64,000 nucleotides of DNA, from contig CP027224.1 of NCBI GenBank assembly GCA_002973635.1, forward strand, positions 1,808,501 to 1,872,500, in the 5' to 3' direction. The position numbers and the translations under genes are program-made. Each line of letters starts with the position of its first letter. The stretch's first letter is position 1. The stretch comes from Lysinibacillus sp. B2A1. GTDB taxonomy: Bacteria; Bacillota; Bacilli; Bacillales_A; Planococcaceae. The notes beneath the pieces are model-generated. The model worked only from the letters and a program-made list of their open reading frames with translations. It was not told the DNA's origin and ran no database searches. Positions 57,984 through 64,000 of this stretch are shown in pieces.

Positions 57984-58741
57984 GAGTAGAAATAAGAAGA
58001 TTTCTAGTCCTTACCTTTGCTACATCATGGTTATTATGGGGAGGCTTAGCCATTTTAACACAGCTAAACCTTTTAAAATTTGGCAATGCGATTTCGATAA
58101 TATTATTTATTCTAGGTGGTGTGACGCCTGCATTTTGTGAGATTTGGTTGAAAAAGAAATATTCAACGAAAGAAGAGTTTCATTCTTTTGTCCATAATAT
58201 AAAAAATGCTAAACACCCTTTATCGTGGTACATATTTGTTATTAGCTTGGCATTTATCGCTTGCTTTTTACCAACTCTCTGGGGTGGAGCGGTAATGGAA
58301 AAACCACTGTATCTAGCATTAATAGAACTTCCAATTATGATCATTGGCGGTGGTTTAGAGGAAATCGGCTGGCGTGGATTTTTACAGCCGACTTTGCAAA
58401 AAAGATGGTCTCCATTACTCAGTACATTTATGGTAGGTGCCATTTGGACGATTTGGCATTTGCCATTATGGTTTGTCGTGGGCTCTAATCAAATGACTAT
58501 GAATTTCCTATGGTTCACTTTAACTGCTTTGGCGTTATCCTTTTTATTAACCGCTATTTATCTTTTCACTAATAGCATTTTTCTCTGTATTATTTTCCAT
58601 GCTTTCATAAATTCACTTTGGGATGTTTTTATTCCAGTTACAAATGTGGCGTCTGGCTTATGGATCTTTTTATTGGCATTCCTTCTTTTTGCCATTTTTG
58701 AAACCTATCGAAAAAAGAGTATGCACATAGTAAGATCATAG
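57980..58741 (+). CDS. CPBP family intramembrane metalloprotease (Abi/CAAX-like)
   Basis: 253 residues from TTG 57980 (GGGGG ~8 nt upstream). About seven membrane segments. Catalytic motifs: GGGLEEIGWRGFLQP (~120-134; EExxxR), GAIWTIWHLPLWF (~154-166; His), and IIFHAFINSLWD (~203-214; His/Asn). It belongs to the CPBP (Abi) membrane protease family, linked to bacteriocin self-immunity or signalling. It is coupled to the TetR gene; regulated by it by inference. Substrate unknown. Confidence 0.88.
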   Translation: MRVEIRRFLVLTFATSWLLWGGLAILTQLNLLKFGNAISIILFILGGVTPAFCEIWLKKKYSTKEEFHSFVHNIKNAKHPLSWYIFVISLAFIACFLPTLWGGAVMEKPLYLALIELPIMIIGGGLEEIGWRGFLQPTLQKRWSPLLSTFMVGAIWTIWHLPLWFVVGSNQMTMNFLWFTLTALALSFLLTAIYLFTNSIFLCIIFHAFINSLWDVFIPVTNVASGLWIFLLAFLLFAIFETYRKKSMHIVRS

Positions 58742-58792
58742 AGGTTCACACACTGAAACCAAAAAGTAGATGTAATTATAAGAAAATAATAA

Positions 58793-58822
58793 TTGAAGAT
58801 TAGTAGGGAAATCTGTTATAGT
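58793..58822 (+). promoter_or_regulatory. Probable promoter of panBCD leader
   Basis: -35 TTGAAG at 58793-58798 and -10 TATAGT at 58817-58822, spacing 18. Transcription would start near 58829, giving a ~300-nt leader. Confidence 0.6.
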
Positions 58823-58828
58823 ATGTGC

Positions 58829-59100
58829 TGAAGGGCAGTATCCTTTGTGAACGGCACCTTCAAAAGCGTAAGACCCATTAATAATAAATATCTGCCTTGA
58901 TCTTTTAGAGACAGGGACGGAAGAAAACGAACGTTCAAAAATGTAACCTGATTCAAGGTATGGGCTATTACAACGTTCAATATGCCTATAATAAAATCAA
59001 GTTACTGCCTCTTAGGGAATTGCAATGTAGGAGGTAATTTTGACCATGAACGAAACACTATCCTTCTGTCCAATTTAGGAACGGAAGGATTTTTTCTGTT
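58829..59100 (+). promoter_or_regulatory. Structured 5' leader of panBCD with intrinsic terminator
   Basis: No coding frame. Nested pairings can be read: GAAGG/CCTTC (58830 region), GTAA..CCCA with TGGG..TTAC, and CCTTGA with TCAAGG enclosing an A/G-rich segment (GAGACAGGGACGGAAGAAAA). The terminator ends the leader: ATCCTTCTGT (59060-59069) with ACGGAAGGAT (59081-59090) and a T tract, ~32 bp before panB. This is a layout of a cis-regulatory RNA that controls read-through. A pan-motif RNA, known upstream of pan genes in Firmicutes, is a candidate; I could not verify its consensus by eye. Confidence 0.6.
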
Positions 59101-59126
59101 TTCTTTCCTTAAAAAAGGAGGACTAC

Positions 59127-59966
59127 ATGATGAAAACTACTTCAGATTTTTTAAAGATGAAGGGAGCAGGTGAGAAAATTGTTATGCTGACTGCATATGA
59201 TTATCCTGCTGCAAGATTCGCCGAGGAAGCGGATGTTGATATGATTCTAGTGGGCGATTCACTAGGAATGGTGGTGCTGGGCTATAACTCTACAATGCCA
59301 GTAACTGTAGCAGATATGGTTCACCATGCAAAAGCAGTGCGCCGTGGTGCAAAGGACACATTTGTCGTTGTGGATATGCCGTTTGGTTCCTATCACGGTG
59401 ATGTAAACGAGACGTTGAAAACAGCTGTATTCATGATGCAGGAAACAGGTGCGGATGCACTAAAGTTGGAAGGGGCTGATGAGGTTATACCAACGATACG
59501 TAAATTAACGTCAGCTGGTATTCCAGTGGTAGCGCATTTAGGGTTACTGCCACAATCGGCAGGAGTACTTGGCGGCTATAAGGTGCAGGGTAAAACCGCA
59601 GAGCAGGCAACGAAGCTACTAGAAGATGCAAAAAAATGCCAAGAGGCTGGAGCTTGTGCTGTTGTTGTCGAATGTATTCCACATCAGCTTACAGAGTTGC
59701 TATCTGCTAATCTAATCATCCCAACGATTGGTATTGGTGCAGGAGTAGAGGCTGATGGGCAAGTATTGGTTTATCATGACATGCTTGGCTACGGCTCCCA
59801 TCATGTACCGAAATTTGTAGAGCGTTTTGGCGATATGGGGAACGAGGCAAGTCGTGGTATTGCAGATTATGTAACTGCAGTGAAGGCTGGAACATTCCCA
59901 GCACCAAAGCATTTCTTCACGATGAAAGAGGAAGCACTGGATCAGCTATATGGGGGCGTAAAGTAA
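59127..59966 (+). CDS. panB: Ketopantoate hydroxymethyltransferase
   Basis: 279 residues. [20 protein letters not shown] (~20-39; metal/substrate), [19 protein letters not shown] (~42-60), [16 protein letters not shown] (~82-97), [36 protein letters not shown] (~137-156) and [21 protein letters not shown] (~198-218, read in short motifs). It adds a one-carbon unit from methylene-THF to ketoisovalerate. GGAGGA at ideal distance. First of panBCD. Confidence 0.97.
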   Translation: MMKTTSDFLKMKGAGEKIVMLTAYDYPAARFAEEADVDMILVGDSLGMVVLGYNSTMPVTVADMVHHAKAVRRGAKDTFVVVDMPFGSYHGDVNETLKTAVFMMQETGADALKLEGADEVIPTIRKLTSAGIPVVAHLGLLPQSAGVLGGYKVQGKTAEQATKLLEDAKKCQEAGACAVVVECIPHQLTELLSANLIIPTIGIGAGVEADGQVLVYHDMLGYGSHHVPKFVERFGDMGNEASRGIADYVTAVKAGTFPAPKHFFTMKEEALDQLYGGVK

Positions 59967-60820
59967 TGAAAGTAGTCACAACAATACAAGCACTAACGGC
60001 TGAAATCCAGTCAATGAAGCGAGATCAGCAATCCATTGGCCTAGTTCCAACGATGGGTTATTTACATGAGGGGCATTTAACACTTGCAAAGACAGCTCGT
60101 GCTGAAAATGATGTAGTTATAATGAGTATATTTGTTAACCCAACACAGTTTGGACCAAACGAAGACTTTGCAAGCTATCCACGAGACCTGCCGAGAGATA
60201 CTGAATTGGCAGCTTCAGCAGGGGTAGATATCGTTTTTGCACCAAGTGTTGAGGAAATGTATCCTTATGATGGTGGCATTCGTATACATGCGGGTGAACA
60301 AGCAACCATTCTTTGTGGCGCGAGTCGCCCTGGCCACTTTGATGGCGTTTTACAGGTCGTGTCGAAATTATTTCACCTAGTACAACCAACAAAAGCATAT
60401 TTTGGTCAGAAGGATGCCCAACAAGTTGCTATAATTGCTACCATGGTACGTGATTTTAACTTTCCGTTAGAAATGCGAGTCGTTCCAATTGTACGTGAGG
60501 AGGATGGCTTAGCAAAATCCTCACGTAATGTCTATTTAAATGAAGCAGAGCGTTTGGAGGCACCTGCCATTTATGAAGCACTTCAGCTAGCTCGCGATAG
60601 CTTCATAACAAATGGAGATGCGGAGAACGCTCTTATGAAGGCAAAAGCACATATTGCTGCACAGACATGTGGCAAGATAGATTATATGGAGCTATTAGCG
60701 TATCCAGATTTAATACCAGTCACTGCTGACACTGAGCAAGTATTATTGGCTGCGGCCGTTTATATTGGTAGCACTCGTTTAATTGATAATTGTATCTTTA
60801 ATGTGAAAGAGGGATTATAA
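59966..60820 (+). CDS. panC: Pantothenate synthetase
   Basis: 284 residues. [18 protein letters not shown] (~27-44; HxGH-type motif HEGH), [20 protein letters not shown] (~55-74), [19 protein letters not shown] (~119-137), [17 protein letters not shown] (~145-161) and [14 protein letters not shown] (KSSRN, ~175-188). It joins pantoate and beta-alanine using ATP. Starts at the base that ends panB; 1 bp before panD. Confidence 0.97.
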   Translation: MKVVTTIQALTAEIQSMKRDQQSIGLVPTMGYLHEGHLTLAKTARAENDVVIMSIFVNPTQFGPNEDFASYPRDLPRDTELAASAGVDIVFAPSVEEMYPYDGGIRIHAGEQATILCGASRPGHFDGVLQVVSKLFHLVQPTKAYFGQKDAQQVAIIATMVRDFNFPLEMRVVPIVREEDGLAKSSRNVYLNEAERLEAPAIYEALQLARDSFITNGDAENALMKAKAHIAAQTCGKIDYMELLAYPDLIPVTADTEQVLLAAAVYIGSTRLIDNCIFNVKEGL

Positions 60821-60821
60821 A

Positions 60822-61205
60822 ATGTTAAGAATGATGATGAACAGTAAAATCCACCGTGCAACAGTGACACAAGCAGATTTAAATTATGTTGGATCTATTA
60901 CAATTGATGAGGATATTTTAGATGCAGTAGGTATGCTCCCAAATGAAAAAGTGCATGTTGTCAATAATAACAATGGGGCACGCTTTGAAACGTATATTAT
61001 TGCAGGAGAGCGTGGATCGGGCGTTATTTGTGTCAATGGAGCAGCAGCACGTCTAGTACAGCGTGGAGATATTGTCATTATTATTTCTTATGTGTATGTA
61101 GATCATAAAGAGGCCAAAGAGCATAAGCCAACTGTGGCAATTATGGGTGAGGGTAATTCGATTAAAGAAATGATTACGCATGAGCCAGAGGCAACAGTGA
61201 TGTAA
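60822..61205 (+). CDS. panD: Aspartate 1-decarboxylase
   Basis: 127 residues, standard length. The self-cleavage site [10 protein letters not shown] has Gly24-Ser25 that generates the pyruvoyl group; then [20 protein letters not shown] and [20 protein letters not shown]. Makes beta-alanine for pantothenate. In B. subtilis dinG follows; here mobile DNA follows. Confidence 0.97.
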   Translation: MLRMMMNSKIHRATVTQADLNYVGSITIDEDILDAVGMLPNEKVHVVNNNNGARFETYIIAGERGSGVICVNGAAARLVQRGDIVIIISYVYVDHKEAKEHKPTVAIMGEGNSIKEMITHEPEATVM

Positions 61206-61506
61206 TATCAGTGTAGCTTTACAGGAGGATGAAGAGGTAAAATTAGCAAGGTGTATTTCCATTAATTATCTAAAGATTCATAGTATATTTTTTTGAAATA
61301 TATAATTTTTTAATAGTCATTTTGAAGAAGATGAGGCTGGGACATAACTCGATTATTTTGAAAAATAGCGAAAATAGATAATAACTTTTTCGCTTTAATG
61401 AGTAGAGTGTTCCTTCCTAAATCAAAAAAATGTTAGACCAATTATATCTTGGTCTAACATTTTTTCTTTTTGTCCCAGCCTCATCTTTTTTATTGTATCT
61501 TTTGAA
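61206..61506. other. Intergenic region with a MITE
   Basis: About 300 bp between panD and IS1182 copy C. Holds AT-rich DNA (61206-61327), the 160-bp MITE-like repeat and a 19-bp spacer. No gene seen. Confidence 0.7.
61328..61487. mobile_element. 160-bp MITE related to IS1182 ends
   Basis: Perfect 17-bp terminal inverted repeats (AAGATGAGGCTGGGACA at 61328-61344, its complement at 61471-61487). The core AGGCTGGGACA is shared with the ends of the IS1182 element beginning 20 bp later. No coding capacity. Inside is a 13-bp perfect hairpin (AATGTTAGACCAA, 61429-61461) followed by T residues, which could terminate panBCD transcripts. Confidence 0.8.
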
Positions 61507-63334
61507 AAGAGGCTGGGACAAAACCCTTCTCTAAACTAAAAAGCCGGTGAAATTTTACGATCAGTAAAATTTCACCGGTTTTGAATTTTTGTCATAAAAA
61601 ATAAGGACCACATCTGATAAAATTAAGTCACCACAACAAAACTTTTATACGAAAGAAGGGTCCTTATGTTTAAAGATTATAACATGAATCAAGTTGTTTT
61701 ACCGTTAGATTTAGAAATAAAACTTCAAGAAAATGATATCGCCTACGCCATCAATGATTTAGTGGAAAGTATTCCAAATGAAGCGTTGGATTTATTTCTT
61801 AGAAGCACGGGTTGTCCCGCTTATCATCCACGAATGATGTTAAAAATTATTCTGTGTGCTTACACCCAATCGGTTTTCTCTGGAAGAAAAATTGAAGATC
61901 TCGTAAAAGACAGTGTTCGAATGATGTGGTTAGCTCAAGGTTATGAACCGAGCTATCGAACAATTAATCGTTTTCGTGTTCATCCAGCGGTAAAGGAATT
62001 ATTACGCCAATGTTTTGTCCAATTTCGTTGTCAGCTTGTGCAAGAAAAGCTGATTGAGAATGAAGCTATTTTTATCGACGGAACTAAGATTGAAGCGAAT
62101 GCCAACAAATTTACATTCGTGTGGAAAAAGTCGATTGAGAAATATCATAACGGACTAATTGAAAAGTCAAACCAGCTATACGATGAACTACTTGAAAAAG
62201 AAATCATCCCAGAAATTGAACGGGAAAATGAAAAGGAATTAGCATTGGAAGACCTCGCTCAAATGGTCGAAAAAGTAGATGAAGCGATCGCTGAATATGA
62301 TCGAAAAATTGAGGACTCATCAGATGTAGCAGAGCGAAAGGCTTTAAGAACGGAACGGAAATTCCCAAAGAAAGCCCGCAAACAATTAATCGACTATATT
62401 GAACGCAAACTAAAATACCAAAGAGACTTCGAAATCTTTGACGAACGAAATAGTTATTCGAAAACAGACCCAGATGCGACATTTATGCGTATGAAAGATG
62501 ACTATATGAAAAATGGTCAATTGAAGGCAGGTTATAACATACAAGTGGCAACAGAAGGTCAGTATGCGCTTGCCTACAGCATTTTTCCAAACCCAGCGGA
62601 TACACGTACATTAATCCCATTTTTAGATGAAATCGAACAACATTATTTTAAGCTACCAAAACACATCGTCGCAGATGCCGGATATGGCAGTGAACAAAAT
62701 TATGATGATATCCTTTCGAATCGTAAGCGAGAAGCTTTAATCACGTACACCATGTATGTAAAAGAACAGAAGAAAACGTATAAGCAAAACGAATTCAATA
62801 CAGCGAACTGGGATTATGATAAAGAAAATGATCGATACACATGCCCAAACCAACAACATCTTGTATTTAAATATCGTACCACGAAAACGGATAAGTATGA
62901 TTTCACGCGTGAGTTTAAGGTATATGAATGTGAAGACTGTTCCGGATGCCCCCTCCGTTCATTATGTACAAAAGCAAAAGAAGGAAATAATCGTAAGTTA
63001 ATGGTGAATGAGAAGTGGGAACAACAAAAAGAATATGTGAGAGCAAAGCTTTCAGAAGAAAAAACGAGTACCCTTTATCGTCAACGCAAAATTGACGTGG
63101 AACCAGTTTTTGGATTCTTGAAGGCTAATTTGCGTTTCACTCGATTTTCTGTACGAGGAAAATCGAAGGTGGAAAACGAGATGGGCCTCGCATTAATGGC
63201 CGTGAATTTAAGAAAATTCACAGCCATTAGCTAAAAGCTATTTGGAGACAACATAAAAGATAGAGAAATCCGACTTTGAATGAATTCAAAGTCGGATTTC
63301 TCACGAATTGAAGCTAGTTATGTCCCAGCCTCTT
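61507..63334 (+). mobile_element. IS1182-family insertion sequence (copy C)
   Basis: 1828 bp bounded by 14-bp perfect inverted repeats AAGAGGCTGGGACA (61507-61520) and TGTCCCAGCCTCTT (63321-63334). Strong terminator hairpins lie inside both ends (61541-61578 and 63262-63301). One intact transposase gene. Confidence 0.9.
61666..63234 (+). CDS. IS1182-family transposase (copy C)
   Basis: 522 residues. Same plan as the gene at 22856 but diverged: CPAYHPRMMLKIILCAYTQ, EPSYRTINRFRVHP, IFIDGTKIEANANKFTFVWK, coiled coil, SYSKTDPDATFMRMKDDYMK, ADAGYGSEQNYD, a zinc-like YECEDCSGCPLRSLCTKAKE and RKIDVEPVFGFLKANLRFTR with the catalytic Glu. AAGAAGGG site before ATG 61666. All DDE residues appear intact, so it could be active and could mobilise the neighbouring MITE. 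Confidence 0.95.
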   Translation: MFKDYNMNQVVLPLDLEIKLQENDIAYAINDLVESIPNEALDLFLRSTGCPAYHPRMMLKIILCAYTQSVFSGRKIEDLVKDSVRMMWLAQGYEPSYRTINRFRVHPAVKELLRQCFVQFRCQLVQEKLIENEAIFIDGTKIEANANKFTFVWKKSIEKYHNGLIEKSNQLYDELLEKEIIPEIERENEKELALEDLAQMVEKVDEAIAEYDRKIEDSSDVAERKALRTERKFPKKARKQLIDYIERKLKYQRDFEIFDERNSYSKTDPDATFMRMKDDYMKNGQLKAGYNIQVATEGQYALAYSIFPNPADTRTLIPFLDEIEQHYFKLPKHIVADAGYGSEQNYDDILSNRKREALITYTMYVKEQKKTYKQNEFNTANWDYDKENDRYTCPNQQHLVFKYRTTKTDKYDFTREFKVYECEDCSGCPLRSLCTKAKEGNNRKLMVNEKWEQQKEYVRAKLSEEKTSTLYRQRKIDVEPVFGFLKANLRFTRFSVRGKSKVENEMGLALMAVNLRKFTAIS

Positions 63335-63426
63335 CTAAAGAGCTTCTAGCTATGGACAAGAAAAAACCCCCAGCCGTACAATGAATTCAGGTCTGGTCAA
63401 CCGACTTCGTACGAAAGGGGATCCAA

Positions 63427-63903
63427 ATGGATAATAAAAGTTTAGCACACACAACATGGAATTGTAAGTATCACATCGTCTTTGCACCAAAATATAGAAG
63501 GCAGATTATTTATGGACAAATTAAAGCAGATGTAGGTAGAATTCTTCGTCAGTTATGTGAAAGAAAAGGAGTAGAAATTATTGAAGCAACTGCCTGCCCT
63601 GATCATATTCATATGTTGGTAAGTATTCCACCAAAATTAAGTGTTTCATCGTTTGTGGGTTATTTGAAAGGAAAAAGTAGTTTAATGATATTCGATCGAC
63701 ATGCGAACCTGAAATATAAATATGGAAACAGGAAGTTTTGGTGTCGCGGATATTATGTAGATACAGTAGGAAGAAACAGAAAAATCATTCAGGAATATAT
63801 AAAAAATCAATTGCAAGAGGATATTCTTGAGGATCAAATGAGCATGAAAGAATTTATTGATCCATTTACAGGAGAAGAAATAAAAGCAAAGAAGCGAAAA
63901 TAA
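63427..63903 (+). CDS. tnpA: IS200/IS605-family transposase TnpA
   Basis: 158 residues, complete. Y1 HUH transposase: WNCKYHIVFAPKYRRQIIYG (~11-30), the metal motif CPDHIHMLVSIPPK (HUH, ~58-71), YLKGKSSLMIF (~79-89), KFWCRGYYVDTVGRN (~103-117) and the helix with nucleophile Tyr IIQEYIKNQL (~121-130). It moves as single-stranded DNA. Hairpin-rich DNA at ~63365-63415 and after 63904 likely forms the element ends; the right end may lie at or beyond the window edge. No accompanying tnpB gene is visible inside the window, which fits the IS200 type. Confidence 0.93.
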   Translation: MDNKSLAHTTWNCKYHIVFAPKYRRQIIYGQIKADVGRILRQLCERKGVEIIEATACPDHIHMLVSIPPKLSVSSFVGYLKGKSSLMIFDRHANLKYKYGNRKFWCRGYYVDTVGRNRKIIQEYIKNQLQEDILEDQMSMKEFIDPFTGEEIKAKKRK

Positions 63904-63907
63904 TAAA

Positions 63908-63921
63908 ACCACTTTAGTGGT
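63908..63921 (+). terminator. Small hairpin after IS200 tnpA
   Basis: ACCACTTTAGTGGT is a perfect 5-bp stem right after the stop; part of the IS200 3' end. No T tract. Confidence 0.35.
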
Positions 63922-64000
63922 AGCGTGAAAACGGAGTGCGGTTGGGGGACCTTTCAGTGTGTCTTTAGACATGGGCCAGTACCCCAGCGTTTCACGCGTA

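Noticed and set aside
58829..59100. T-box leader upstream of panB
   Set aside because: No T-box consensus (AGGGTGGNACCGCG) is visible and the downstream genes are not tRNA- or amino-acid-linked in the usual way.

Overview
The window is AT-rich Firmicutes DNA. Its right half follows, gene for gene, the Bacillus subtilis block ndk - cheR - aro - ypiA/ypiB/ypiF - qcrABC - ypjA/ypjC/ypjD - dapB - mgsA - bshA - cca - birA - panBCD. Protein style, IS1182-rich intergenic DNA and SLH surface proteins suggest a Bacillaceae/Planococcaceae member, most likely Lysinibacillus or a close relative. The genus is inferred; the synteny is read directly. No rRNA, tRNA or CRISPR array was seen.

Layout. (1) 1-18.0 kb is a very AT-rich accessory island. 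It holds a toxin/immunity-like edge, a 4-TM protein, DUF4062 and DUF5677-like proteins, a possible PIN-like protein, a superfamily I helicase overlapping a DUF2290-like gene, a SIR2-family protein, a compact tyrosine recombinase, a translationally coupled phosphoribosyltransferase-like (PRTase-CE type) + NADAR pair, and a gene with an RX4H motif split by a complete IS66 element with an exact 8-bp target duplication. (2) 18.09-19.26 kb holds the last 39 codons of ndk with a terminator, then a decayed tyrosine recombinase. Since ndk normally precedes cheR, this marks the scar or boundary of integrated DNA. (3) 19.4-31.2 kb holds two paralogous secreted beta-helix/InlB-repeat/SLH proteins (the second frameshifted), separated by two IS1182-type elements and GC-rich structured repeats. 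Degenerate 21-bp tandem repeats lie in the flanks. (4) 31.4-35.0 kb is a thiolase/SDR/acyl-CoA ligase operon. (5) 35.2-55.3 kb is the conserved core: cheR, chorismate/tyrosine genes (trp genes absent between aroH and hisC), the menaquinol:cytochrome c reductase, lysine, bacillithiol and tRNA-processing genes, and birA. (6) 55.3-58.7 kb carries a PadR/DUF1700/DUF4097 operon and a TetR/CPBP-protease pair with visible operators. (7) 58.8-61.2 kb is panBCD behind a ~300-nt structured leader ending in an intrinsic terminator. (8) 61.3-64.0 kb is mobile DNA: a 160-bp MITE, a third IS1182 element and an IS200/IS605-type transposase.

How it fits together. The left half is a defence-type island in which at least three proteins (SIR2, NADAR, PRTase-like) belong to families that handle NAD, ADP-ribose or PRPP-type substrates. 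The PRTase-CE/NADAR operon is the best candidate for a poorly described system. The right half is housekeeping: chorismate and aromatic amino acids, the respiratory bc complex, diaminopimelate, bacillithiol, biotin and pantothenate. All functions are assigned by reading motifs; no database search was run.
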